Origin: JAUVRX01 sp049664225
Lineage (GTDB): Bacteria > Acidobacteriota > Thermoanaerobaculia > Multivoradales > JAHEKO01
Reading direction: 5' to 3'
Assembly: GCA_049664225.1 (NCBI GenBank)
Contig: JBATEX010000064.1
Location: 7,405-71,404, forward strand
Length of the DNA stretch: 64,000 nucleotides
Positions 34,934-43,627 of the stretch are shown piece after piece; the first letter of the stretch is position 1; the number at the start of each line of letters is the position of its first letter. Under the pieces are notes generated by a model. The model was not told the DNA's origin. It worked only from the letters and a program-made list of their open reading frames with translations, and did no database searches. The translations under genes were made by a program, and so were the position numbers.

Positions 34934-37300
34934 ATGAAGGCGGAATCGGGCGGGCGACTGACGCCTGAGAAGAGGTCCGAGCTGTTCGGCATCTCGTGGA
35001 TGGTGGTGGCTATCCTGCTCGGAGTCAGTCTCGGCACCTACCAACCCATGGACCCGAGCTTCTTTCATCAGACCCTGCAGCAGGGTCCGGTGCAGAACCT
35101 GGCGGGCCGGGTCGGTGCTGAGGTGGCCGCATTCTTCTTCGAGGTCTTCGGCCTTACAGCCTTGCTCCTTCCAGTACTGCTTCTGCTGACCGGTTGGAGG
35201 AGGTTCTGGAATCGAGAAGGGCAACGGGTTGTCGGCCGAGGCGTCGGAGCCGTGGTCGTGATGGTGACTCTACCGGCCCTCCTACAGGCGCTTCTCGGAG
35301 TCGTCAGCTGGCGTGGCGTGGAGATGTCCGCAGGCGGGTTGGTCGGGAGCCTGGTCGGTGATTCGTTGGAGCGCTTCCTGAATCCCGCCGGCACCCTGGT
35401 GCTGCTGGGTGGTGGAGTCCTGATCGGCTTTACGATGCTCATCCAGTCGACGCTGGGCGGTTTTCTGATCGCCTGGCGCCAACGGCTGATTTCATGGTGG
35501 GATCGACTTTCGTTGGCTCGGGCCAGGCATCGAGAGCGACGCACAAAGGAGCAATCCAGACGTCGGGTGATGGCGAAGCACCTGGAACGGGCAGCTGAGA
35601 AGAAGAGTCAAGAGGTGACCGCCACGAAGGTCACGAAGCTGTCCTCGGCGAGCGACCCCAAGGTAGATCTCCCTCTGCGAGTCGAGGAGAAAGAGGGACA
35701 AGGCGGGTTTTCCGTCCGCAAGGTGAAGGTCGAGCAGCCCAAGAAGGAGAGGCGCGAGGCATCGCGCTCGAAGCAGAAACGGATAGCCTTCGCGGACGAA
35801 GTACCGCCGATCGAAGCTGCCCTTCCCCCTTTGAATCTGCTTCAGTTGGACGCCGTCGAGACCAGTGTCGACGAGAACGAGCTCGTTCGATTGGGTGAGT
35901 TGATCCGAGCTCGTTGCGCCGAGTTCGGTGTCGAGGGCAACGTCGTGGCTATCAGCCCCGGCCCCGTGGTCACCATTTTCGAGTTTCAACCGGCGCCAGG
36001 TGTCAAAGTCAGTCAGATCGTCAATCTTCAGGACGATCTCGCCCTGGCCTTGAAGGCCGAGGCAATTCGCATCGAGCGACTACCGGGGCGATCGACTCTC
36101 GGCATCGAGGTACCCAACAAGAAGAAAGCCCTGATCCACCTGGGTCACCTGCTGTCGCAAGGAGAGTTTCGCAAGTCTCCATCACCCCTCACGGTCGCGC
36201 TCGGTACCACACTCCACGGCGAACCCTATTTCTCGGACCTGGCCGGGATGCCGCATCTGTTGGTGGCCGGGGCCACGGGGTCGGGCAAAAGCGTTGGCCT
36301 GCAGAGCATGATCACCTCGATTCTCTACAAGGCGACGAGAGACGAGGTGCAGTTCATCTTCATCGACCCCAAGCGGATCGAGCTCGGCGTCTACGCCAAC
36401 ATCCCGCATCTGAAGGCCGAGGTCGTGGTGGAGCCGAAGAAGGCCGCCAATGCCCTGCGCTGGGCCGTCAGCGAGATGGAGCGTCGCTACCGTCTTCTAG
36501 CCGAGGCTCATGTGCGTTCCCTCGATTTCTACAATCGAGCCATTCGGAACCCCGAGGTCCGCAAGCGTCTCGCTTTGTCCGAGGGGGATTTCGAAGTTCT
36601 GGATTCTGATCTCAAACCGTTGCCCTACTACGTCATCGTCATCGACGAGCTGGCTGATCTCATGATGGTGGTAGGTGCCGAGGTCGAGGCCTCTATCGCT
36701 CGTCTCGCGCAGATGGCCCGCGCGGTCGGCATCCACCTCATCGTCGCCACACAAAGGCCGTCGGTGGATGTTCTGACGGGAACCATCAAGGCCAACTTCC
36801 CCTGTCGACTGTCCTACGCTACCGTGTCGAGGATCGATTCTCGTACGATCCTGGACCAGGTCGGGGCGGAGAAGCTCCTCGGTCGGGGTGATGCGCTCTT
36901 CATGCCACCAGGGACATCGAGGGTCCTGCGCCTGCATGGCGCCTATGTCACGGAGCAGGAGACAGCCGCCCTGGTGCGTTGGATGAAGAAGCGGGGCAAG
37001 CCGGACTTCGACCCGGCGGTGCTCGCTCCGCCGCCCGAGGAAGATCGATCGAGTGGCGGCGCTGGCGGTGGCGATGATCCCCTGTTCGATGAAGCCGCAC
37101 GTCTCGTGGTGGCCGAGCGGCAGGGGTCGGCGAGCTTCCTGCAACGTCGAATGCGGGTCGGCTTCTCGAGAGCCGCCCGGCTGATCGACATGATGGAGCA
37201 GGACGGGCTCCTGGGTCCGCCCCAGGGTAGCAAGCCACGTGAGGTGCTCGTCAAACGGGACTACTTCGCTGAAGTCGACGAGACGAGAGAAGAGGTCTAG
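34934..37300 (+). CDS. ftsK: DNA translocase FtsK/SpoIIIE
   Basis: 788 residues. There are four N-terminal membrane helices within about residues 20-185, then a basic, lysine-rich linker (about 190-280) that is short compared with E. coli. The alpha/beta motor has Walker A GATGSGKS (446-453) and Walker B VIVIDELADLM. The C-terminal gamma winged-helix (about 710-775) reads polar KOPS-type sites. It couples division to chromosome segregation. The gene is complete and followed after 18 bp by fmt. Confidence 0.97.
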   Translation: MKAESGGRLTPEKRSELFGISWMVVAILLGVSLGTYQPMDPSFFHQTLQQGPVQNLAGRVGAEVAAFFFEVFGLTALLLPVLLLLTGWRRFWNREGQRVVGRGVGAVVVMVTLPALLQALLGVVSWRGVEMSAGGLVGSLVGDSLERFLNPAGTLVLLGGGVLIGFTMLIQSTLGGFLIAWRQRLISWWDRLSLARARHRERRTKEQSRRRVMAKHLERAAEKKSQEVTATKVTKLSSASDPKVDLPLRVEEKEGQGGFSVRKVKVEQPKKERREASRSKQKRIAFADEVPPIEAALPPLNLLQLDAVETSVDENELVRLGELIRARCAEFGVEGNVVAISPGPVVTIFEFQPAPGVKVSQIVNLQDDLALALKAEAIRIERLPGRSTLGIEVPNKKKALIHLGHLLSQGEFRKSPSPLTVALGTTLHGEPYFSDLAGMPHLLVAGATGSGKSVGLQSMITSILYKATRDEVQFIFIDPKRIELGVYANIPHLKAEVVVEPKKAANALRWAVSEMERRYRLLAEAHVRSLDFYNRAIRNPEVRKRLALSEGDFEVLDSDLKPLPYYVIVIDELADLMMVVGAEVEASIARLAQMARAVGIHLIVATQRPSVDVLTGTIKANFPCRLSYATVSRIDSRTILDQVGAEKLLGRGDALFMPPGTSRVLRLHGAYVTEQETAALVRWMKKRGKPDFDPAVLAPPPEEDRSSGGAGGGDDPLFDEAARLVVAERQGSASFLQRRMRVGFSRAARLIDMMEQDGLLGPPQGSKPREVLVKRDYFAEVDETREEV

Positions 37301-37318
37301 CCCGAGGGGTCATGAGCA

Positions 37319-38278
37319 ATGCGGGTTGAACCCCTGGGCCGCTTGGTTTTCTTTGGAACTCCCGATTTCGCTCTACCGACTCTTCGGGCGCTGTGCGACG
37401 TCGGCCAGCTGCCGGTCGAGGTGATATCGCAGCCGTCGCGACCAGCCGGTCGGGGACGGCATCTGCAGAATCCGCCGGTGGTGGAGTGGGCGCTGAGCAG
37501 AGGGCTGCAGGTGGCCCAGCCGAGAGATGTGCGCGCACCGGAATTCCTGAAGCGGATGGCCGCTTTGGAGCCGTCGGTAGCGGTAGTGGTGGCGTTCGGC
37601 CAGATCTTCCCCCAAGCTCTGTTGGAGATTCCGACTCGAGGCTGCATCAATCTGCACGCATCGATGCTGCCGCTGTACCGCGGAGCCGCTCCGATCCAGG
37701 CCGCCATCATCGCCGGCGAGACCAGTACCGGCGTGACCACGATGCAAATGGAGGAAGGCTTGGACAGCGGTCCCATCCTCCTGCAGCAGGAATTGGCGAT
37801 CGGATCGAGAGAAACGGCGGGGGAACTGTCCGAGCGCCTCGCCGATGTCGGGGCCGAACTGGTGGTTCGGACCCTCGAGCGTCTGGAGTCGGGTGGCATC
37901 GAAATGAGACTACAGGCAGACGCGGACGCCACCATGGCTCCGCGCCTGCGAAAGGCCGATGGTTTGCTGGAATGGCGTCAGTCGGCCCCGACGCTGTTCA
38001 ATCGAATCCGGGGCGTCACGCCCTGGCCGGGAGCCGTTACGCAGTTGCGGAATCGGCCCCTGAAAGTTCTTTGGGGCAGCGTCGTCGAGGGCGCATCACC
38101 GCCAGCGACTAGCGAACCCGGCACTTATCTCGGCCTGATCGACGCTCGGATGGCGGTGTGTTGCGGGGAAGGCACCGTCCTCGGTGTGGAGCGCGTCCAG
38201 CGCCCCGGCAGGAAGCCCCTCGAGGCCTCCCAGTTCGTCAACGGTGAGCCGATCGAGAGAGGAGAGCGTTTCGGGTGA
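37319..38278 (+). CDS. fmt: Methionyl-tRNA formyltransferase
   Basis: Formylates initiator Met-tRNA. It has 319 residues. The N-terminal GTPDFALPTL matches the family, and the folate-site motif is INLHASMLPLYRGAAPI (family form NLHxSLLPxxRGAAP), with the catalytic Asn and His present. The DSGPIL segment and the C-terminal tRNA-binding domain are complete. No peptide deformylase gene is adjacent, although def-fmt pairs are common elsewhere. Its TGA overlaps the GTG start of rsmB. Confidence 0.97.
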   Translation: MRVEPLGRLVFFGTPDFALPTLRALCDVGQLPVEVISQPSRPAGRGRHLQNPPVVEWALSRGLQVAQPRDVRAPEFLKRMAALEPSVAVVVAFGQIFPQALLEIPTRGCINLHASMLPLYRGAAPIQAAIIAGETSTGVTTMQMEEGLDSGPILLQQELAIGSRETAGELSERLADVGAELVVRTLERLESGGIEMRLQADADATMAPRLRKADGLLEWRQSAPTLFNRIRGVTPWPGAVTQLRNRPLKVLWGSVVEGASPPATSEPGTYLGLIDARMAVCCGEGTVLGVERVQRPGRKPLEASQFVNGEPIERGERFG

Positions 38279-39618
38279 CCGAACCGCGCAAGAACGTCCG
38301 CGCGGTGGCTTGTACGGTGCTCGAGAACACGCTGTCCTCTCTGGCGCCGGTCGATCCTGTTCTGAGTTCATTCGACCGCGACCTCGAAGAGCGCGATCGT
38401 CGGCTGCTCCACCAGTTGGTATTCGGGGTGTTGCGGTGGTTGCGGAGGCTCGACGCCATTATCGTCGAGGCTTCGTCACGGCGCATGGAGGAGATCGATC
38501 GGGCGCTTCACTGCCCTTTGAGGATCGGTGTCTACCAGCTCGTCTTCCTGGATCGAATCCCGGCACATGCTGCGGTCAGCGAATCCGTAGATCTTGCGCG
38601 GCAGCGGACTCATCGCGGTGGAGCAGGGTTTGTCAACGCCGTTCTCCGCCGAGTGGCAGCCTCTCCGTCACTCGCAGTCTGGCCGGTGGTGGCCGAGGAT
38701 CCGGTCCAACGAATCGGCGTCGAGACGAGTCACCCGGACTTTCTCATCGCGGAGTGGATCCGACAGTACGGAGAACGCCAGACAGAGCTGCTGGCAATGG
38801 CCAACAACCGAGCCAAGCCTCTTCATCTACTCAGCTTCGCCGATCGAGGCGGACGCCTGGCTCTGGCAGCGGAGCTGGCTGAGGAAGGCCTGGTCACCGA
38901 GGCCTCCTCGCTCTCTCCTTTGGGACTGGTAGTAAGAGGCGGGAATCCGCTCGAGACGGAGGCCTTCCGGAGGGGTGATTGCTACATCCAGGATGAAGCG
39001 AGCCAGGCGGCGGCCCTCGTGCCTCGGCCCCGCGACGGCGAAACCGTCTTCGACGCCGCCGCCTCGCCAGGTGGCAAGAGTCTCTGTCTGCTGGCGACCG
39101 GCAGGGACGTCAGAGTGGTGTGTGCCGATTTGGGGTTGTCTCGACTCGAGCCCCTGATCGGCAACCTGCGGCGATTGGAGCGCGAAATTCCGGTCGTCGT
39201 CATGGACGCACGAGAGCGGGCGATCAGCGGGACCTTTCAGCGGGTGATCGTCGATCTGCCCTGCTCGGGCACCGGTACCCTCCGCAAGCACCCGGAGTTG
39301 AAGTGGAGGGTGAGCCGAAGGGAGCTCGAGCGACTCTCCGCGGCCGGCCTGACTCTGCTAGATGGTGTAGCCCGGCTCGTCGAGCCTGGCGGGATCCTGT
39401 CCGCCATCACCTGTTCATTGGAGGACACCGAGAACGAAGCCGTGGCAGAGCGGTTCTTGGAGCGGCACCCCAACTTCAGCCGCCTGGGTCTCGAAGAACG
39501 GCTGGAGTCTCCGCTCGGCGAGTTCGTGCAGGGTCGCGGACTGTGGAGGATTCTTACCGGCGGTGACCACGACGGTTTCACGGTTCAGGTGTTCTGTCGT
39601 TCGCCAGGTGCTGCCTGA
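38275..39618 (+). CDS. rsmB: 16S rRNA (cytosine967-C5)-methyltransferase
   Basis: 447 residues. The N-terminal NusB-like RNA-binding domain covers about 1-135. The methyltransferase domain has the SAM motif FDAAASPGGKS, motif IV VDLPCSGTGTLRKHPELKW and motif VI with the catalytic cysteine in ITCSLEDTENE. The start is GTG at 38275, overlapping the fmt stop by 4 bp. Its 3' end overlaps the convergent glycosyltransferase gene by 34 bp. Confidence 0.95.
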   Translation: MTEPRKNVRAVACTVLENTLSSLAPVDPVLSSFDRDLEERDRRLLHQLVFGVLRWLRRLDAIIVEASSRRMEEIDRALHCPLRIGVYQLVFLDRIPAHAAVSESVDLARQRTHRGGAGFVNAVLRRVAASPSLAVWPVVAEDPVQRIGVETSHPDFLIAEWIRQYGERQTELLAMANNRAKPLHLLSFADRGGRLALAAELAEEGLVTEASSLSPLGLVVRGGNPLETEAFRRGDCYIQDEASQAAALVPRPRDGETVFDAAASPGGKSLCLLATGRDVRVVCADLGLSRLEPLIGNLRRLEREIPVVVMDARERAISGTFQRVIVDLPCSGTGTLRKHPELKWRVSRRELERLSAAGLTLLDGVARLVEPGGILSAITCSLEDTENEAVAERFLERHPNFSRLGLEERLESPLGEFVQGRGLWRILTGGDHDGFTVQVFCRSPGAA

Positions 39619-40307
39619 TCGGTCGGCGCCTGCCGAGGCCGATACAGCCGCGCCAGTCGCTGGGCTGGAACGCCGGCAAAGTAGAGGGTCCAAAGCAACC
39701 AATTGAGGGCTACAGTACGGCCGATACCATCCTCCAGGTATCGCCGAGCCGAAGTCGTGGCCTCGAGCGGCAGGACCACGACCTCACCCTTTCGTTTCAT
39801 CCGCCGGATGAGATCGAGATCCTCCAGGGCTGGCCAGTCTCGAAAACCTCCCAGCTGCTTGAAGATCGCGCGGCTGACAAATTGAGCCTGATCGCCCAGC
39901 GGGGCTTGGGTGAGGTGGGTTCGCAGCTGGACCAGTCGGCTGCCTAGGGCCATCACCCAACGGTCGGTATCGAAGCGGACCTGGAACCCACCGCCGACTT
40001 TGCCGCTGTGGATCGCCTCGCGAACCGCCGGCACCGCTCCGTCCGGCAGTCTGGTGTCAGCGTGGAGGAACAGCAGTGCATCACTCCTGGTGGCGGCGGC
40101 TCCGCGGTTCAGCTGCGGTCCCCGACCCGGGGCTCCAGAGACGATCTGGGCACCCAACTCCTCCGCCAGTCGAAGGGTGTTGTCCCGACTTCCTCCATCG
40201 CTGACGACGACCTCGTCGGCTACCGAGAGGACCTCGGGCAGTCTGCGTCGGAGTGACGACTCTTCGTTGAGAGTGGGGATGATGGCTGCGACTGTGATGG
40301 TCGCCAA
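39585..40307 (-). CDS. Glycosyltransferase family 2 protein
   Basis: 240 residues. The N-terminal IIPTLNEE motif, VVSDGGSRDNT and FLHADTRLP (the DxD-type site) are characteristic of the rSAM/selenodomain-associated GT2 subfamily. There is one weakly hydrophobic segment near the C-terminus (WLLWTLYFAG), so it may be membrane-associated. The acceptor is unknown. It is convergent with rsmB (34-bp overlap) and divergent from moaC, with a 33-bp gap. Confidence 0.88.
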   Translation of the reverse strand: MATITVAAIIPTLNEESSLRRRLPEVLSVADEVVVSDGGSRDNTLRLAEELGAQIVSGAPGRGPQLNRGAAATRSDALLFLHADTRLPDGAVPAVREAIHSGKVGGGFQVRFDTDRWVMALGSRLVQLRTHLTQAPLGDQAQFVSRAIFKQLGGFRDWPALEDLDLIRRMKRKGEVVVLPLEATTSARRYLEDGIGRTVALNWLLWTLYFAGVPAQRLARLYRPRQAPTDQAAPGERQNT

Positions 40308-40317
40308 GGTGCCAGAA

Positions 40318-40326
40318 TGCTAGCAT
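40318..40326 (+). promoter_or_regulatory. Predicted extended -10 element of moaC
   Basis: TGC-TAGCAT ending 14 bp before the moaC ATG, so the 5' leader would be only about 7-8 nt. Identical to the element ahead of argF (48584-48592). Confidence 0.4.
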
Positions 40327-40340
40327 AGAGTCTCCTCCGT

Positions 40341-40817
40341 ATGAGCCCTCCGAACCCCTTCAGCCACCTGGATGACCGCGGTCAGGCTCGCATGGTCGAC
40401 GTCTCCGAGAAACCGGTCACTCGTAGGGTCGCCGAGGCCTCGTGCCATGTCCGGATGTCTCCGGAGACCGTTTCGAAGCTGAGCGAGATGCCCAAAGGGG
40501 ACGCCTTCGCAGTTGCCCGGTTGGCAGGTATCCAGGGGGCCAAGCGAACCGGTGAGCTCATACCCCTGGCCCACCCATTGAGACTCGATCAGGTCGAGGT
40601 GGAGATCGCGCCCGATGCCGAGGGTGTGCGGATCCAAGCCCGAGTCATTGTCACCGCTCGCACCGGAGCCGAGCTCGAGGCCATGGTCTCCTGCTCGACG
40701 GCGGCGCTGGCGCTCTACGACATGGTGAAAGCAGTCGAGCGGGATGCCGTCATCAGCGACCTCCGTCTGGACGCCAAGAGCGGGGGCCGGACTGGGGAGT
40801 TCAGGCGACGAGAATGA
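40341..40817 (+). CDS. moaC: Cyclic pyranopterin monophosphate synthase
   Basis: Second step of molybdenum-cofactor synthesis, acting with MoaA. It has 158 residues. Family motifs are AGIQGAKRTGELIPLAHPL, TARTGAELEAM and YDMVKAVERD (the Lys of DMxKAV), with the terminal KSGGRTGEF. It is the first gene of a moaC-namZ-MobB-like set linked by two 4-bp ATGA overlaps. No moaA is present in this window. Confidence 0.95.
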   Translation: MSPPNPFSHLDDRGQARMVDVSEKPVTRRVAEASCHVRMSPETVSKLSEMPKGDAFAVARLAGIQGAKRTGELIPLAHPLRLDQVEVEIAPDAEGVRIQARVIVTARTGAELEAMVSCSTAALALYDMVKAVERDAVISDLRLDAKSGGRTGEFRRRE

Positions 40818-42001
40818 TTCTCACCGGTCTGGATCGGCTGCTAGCCGAAGACAGGGCCCTGGTCGGCAGACGGTACGGCCTCCTGGTTCATGGTGCATCG
40901 GTGAGCGCCGGCCTGGTCCCTGCACACCTCGCATTGACGGCCGCCGGAGCCGAGTCTCCTGCTTTGCTGTTCGGACCTGAGCACGGTCTCTACGGCATCG
41001 AGCAGGACATGGTGCCTTCGGCCGATCAGCTGGATCCGTGGACCGGGGTGCGGGTCGCGTCCCTCTACGGCGATACCGAGTCGTCCCTGCGCGCCGACAG
41101 CAGCCATTTCCGAGATCTCGACTTGCTTGTCATCGATCTCCAGGACGTAGGCGCTCGCTACTACACTTACGCGGCCACAGCAGTCTGGGCGGCCGAAGTT
41201 GCACTCCTCGAAGGCTGTGAGGTGTGGGTTCTCGATCGACCGAACCCCATCGGTGGTCTAGCGGTCGAAGGCAACCTGCGGCAGGAGGGCTTCGAGTCCT
41301 TCGTCGGGGCCTTCGAGACACCTGTTCGTCACGGCCTGACACTGGGCGAGTTGATGCGTCTCGAGGGGGCACGTCGGAACTGGTCGGATGGCCTCCGCGT
41401 CTGGACCATGCACGGTTGGTATCGATCGATGCTCTGGGACGAGACCGATCGACAGTGGATGCCTCCCTCACCCAATATCCCGACCCCGCAGACCGCCCTC
41501 GTCTACCCGGGACTCTGCCTCTTGGAAGGCACCGAGCTCTCCGAGGGGCGTGGGACGACGCGGCCCTTCGAGTTGGTCGGCGCACCTGGAGTCGACGGGA
41601 TGCGCTTGGCCAACGAGCTCAATAACCGTGGTCTCTCAGGTGTGCGATTCGTCCCCACCTTCTTCCGACCCGTGTTCCACAAACACGAGGGAGAAGTCTG
41701 TGGTGGAGTAGAAATCAAGGTGACGGATCCCGGGTCGTTCGAACCCTATCGCTGTGGAGTCGAAGTTATCTTCGGTTTTCGCCGGGTCGCTCCCGCAGCC
41801 TTCGCCTGGCGCGAGAAGGCATACGAGTTCGTCAGCGATCGGCCAGCGATCGATCTGCTCGCTGGCTCCAGTGAGCTGCGTGAGATCCTCGAGTCAGGAG
41901 AGGACCCCACCGCCTGGTGCGATTCGTGGGCCAGCCAGGAAGACCTGTTCCGACGCGAATGTGAGCCCTGGCTCCTGTACCCGCGAGCGGTAGGATCATG
42001 A
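40814..42001 (+). CDS. DUF1343/NamZ-type protein (GH171), putative exo-beta-N-acetylmuramidase
   Basis: 395 residues of the DUF1343 family, whose characterised member NamZ (Bacillus YbbC) removes terminal N-acetylmuramic acid. Motifs include FGPEHGLYG, IDLQDVGARYYTY, DRPNPIGG and PPSPNIPT, the core of the family. No signal peptide or lipobox is visible, unlike many secreted homologues, so this copy may be cytoplasmic, which would fit recycling of cell-wall fragments. It overlaps moaC and the next gene by 4 bp each. Confidence 0.88.
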   Translation: MILTGLDRLLAEDRALVGRRYGLLVHGASVSAGLVPAHLALTAAGAESPALLFGPEHGLYGIEQDMVPSADQLDPWTGVRVASLYGDTESSLRADSSHFRDLDLLVIDLQDVGARYYTYAATAVWAAEVALLEGCEVWVLDRPNPIGGLAVEGNLRQEGFESFVGAFETPVRHGLTLGELMRLEGARRNWSDGLRVWTMHGWYRSMLWDETDRQWMPPSPNIPTPQTALVYPGLCLLEGTELSEGRGTTRPFELVGAPGVDGMRLANELNNRGLSGVRFVPTFFRPVFHKHEGEVCGGVEIKVTDPGSFEPYRCGVEVIFGFRRVAPAAFAWREKAYEFVSDRPAIDLLAGSSELREILESGEDPTAWCDSWASQEDLFRRECEPWLLYPRAVGS

Positions 42002-42408
42002 AACGTATCCACCTTCTGTCGGTCGAAGCCCGAGCCGATGCGTTCCTCGAGCTGATCGAGGCGCTCCGCGCCGACGGCAAACGGGTGGGGTGGCTCGACC
42101 TCAGCGGTACACAGGTGCCAGCCGCTCTGACGGCTGCTTCCGGGGCGGGTGTGCTCAGGGCCGTTGGCGTCGACGAGGGAGTCACGGTCGCCGTCAAGCC
42201 TCGCCAGGGCGGTGCCGTCATGAAAGACCTGTTGCGGGAGTACTTCGTGGGTTGTTCGGTGGTGCTTGTCCGGGGCGGCGAACCTCTTCCCCGTCTCTCT
42301 GCAGCGGAGGGGGGTTGGCTGTTGGAAGTCCCAGGAGCGGCTGCGAGAGCCCTGGACACGGCAAGCCTGGTAGCGACCCTCAGGAAGCCGAGACCCTTCG
42401 GACCCTGA
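41998..42408 (+). CDS. Small protein, possible MobB-like remnant without a P-loop
   Basis: 136 residues, no signal or membrane segment. By eye it follows the MobB layout: LIEALRADGKRVGWLDL near the N-terminus, then a SGAG...VAVKP segment, then CSVVLVRGGEPLPRL where MobB has a DLILVEGFK-type motif, and a C-terminal VPGAA...LDTASLVATL. The P-loop GxxGxGKT that MobB needs for GTP is missing. This is a weak, motif-level resemblance; moaC two genes upstream makes a molybdenum-cofactor link plausible. Otherwise unknown. Its ATG overlaps the NamZ-type gene by 4 bp. Confidence 0.55.
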   Translation: MKRIHLLSVEARADAFLELIEALRADGKRVGWLDLSGTQVPAALTAASGAGVLRAVGVDEGVTVAVKPRQGGAVMKDLLREYFVGCSVVLVRGGEPLPRLSAAEGGWLLEVPGAAARALDTASLVATLRKPRPFGP

Positions 42409-42541
42409 ACCCAGAGGGGCTTGTCGATTCGGTCGGCAAGTGCGTCTTGCCCACACGGTTGACCCCTGAAGAGAGGCGGTGCCACAATGCCGCCGCTCGA
42501 CATCGAGACTTCGAAGACCAATCCTCAAGGTGAGCCTGACC

Positions 42542-43627
42542 ATGACACAGTCGAACATCCGATTCTTTCTGCCCGGTCCAACCTACGTTCTTCCAGCGGT
42601 GAGGGAGGCCATGCTGGTGGATGTGGTGGGCCACCGATCCCCTGGCTTCAATTTGCTGTACGAGTCCATGGCACCTCGACTGCAGGCGGTTTTTCGCACC
42701 CGCGGAGACGTGTTGGTCGCCACTGGTAGCGCGACGTTGGTCATGGAGAGCGCCATCATCTCGACCGTAGAGTCGCGTGTCCTCAATCTGGTCTGCGGCG
42801 CCTTTTCCGAGCGCTGGCACCAGATCTGCCTCTCACTGGGCAAGCAGGCCGATCGGGTGTCGGTACCGTGGGGCCGAGCCATAGACCCGGATCTTGTGAG
42901 AGAGGCGTTGAGTCGGCAGCGGTACGAGGCGGTGACGGTGGTACACAACGAGACTTCTACCGGGGTGATCAATCCCCTGGAGACCGTGGCTCGGGTGGTC
43001 CGGGAAGAAAGCGACGCTCTGCTGCTGGTCGATACCGTCTCTTCGATGGCGGGCGCGCCAATCGAAACGGACGAATGGGGACTGGATGTCGTTCTCGCCA
43101 GTATCCAGAAGGCCATGGCCGCGCCTCCGGGACTCACGGTGTTCAGTCTCTCGGAGAGGGCCGCCGAGCGTGCCAGTCGATTGGAGACTCGTGGCTTCTA
43201 CACCGACTTCCTGCGCTATCGAGACAAGCACAGATCGGGTGGCACGATAACTACTCCAGCCGTCTCGGTCTTCTATGCCCTCGACCGGCAGCTAGACAAC
43301 ATCGTCGACGAGGGGATGGAAGCGCGCTGGCGGCGTCACGAAGAGCTTCAGGAGCAGACGGCGCGTTGGGTCGAATTGCGAGCCATGAACTGGGCCAGCG
43401 AGTCCGGTTGTCGGTCGCCGACCATCAGCTGCCTGCAGGCTCCCGCCGGGACGTCGGCCCCGAGAATCGTTGAAGAGCTCGCCGGGCTCGGCTTCACGGT
43501 GGGCGGAGGCTACGGCAAGTGGAAGCCGAACACCTTTCGGATCGGCCACATGGGCGAAGTGCGCACCGAGGACCTGGACGGCCTTTTCGCGACTCTCGAC
43601 GAGGTGTTGGAGGCAGACGAGCGATGA
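42542..43627 (+). CDS. Class V aminotransferase (probable phosphoserine or alanine/serine-glyoxylate type)
   Basis: 361 residues, PLP-dependent fold type I. The PLP lysine is Lys190 in ASIQKAMAAPPG and the ring-contacting aspartate is Asp164 in LLLVDTVSS. The N-terminal FFLPGPTYVLP is typical of the alanine-glyoxylate/serine-pyruvate branch, not classical SerC. Because its stop overlaps the serA start by 4 bp, it most likely serves as the phosphoserine aminotransferase of serine synthesis, as such class V enzymes do in some other lineages. ATG 42542 gives the family N-terminus. Confidence 0.88.
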   Translation: MTQSNIRFFLPGPTYVLPAVREAMLVDVVGHRSPGFNLLYESMAPRLQAVFRTRGDVLVATGSATLVMESAIISTVESRVLNLVCGAFSERWHQICLSLGKQADRVSVPWGRAIDPDLVREALSRQRYEAVTVVHNETSTGVINPLETVARVVREESDALLLVDTVSSMAGAPIETDEWGLDVVLASIQKAMAAPPGLTVFSLSERAAERASRLETRGFYTDFLRYRDKHRSGGTITTPAVSVFYALDRQLDNIVDEGMEARWRRHEELQEQTARWVELRAMNWASESGCRSPTISCLQAPAGTSAPRIVEELAGLGFTVGGGYGKWKPNTFRIGHMGEVRTEDLDGLFATLDEVLEADER

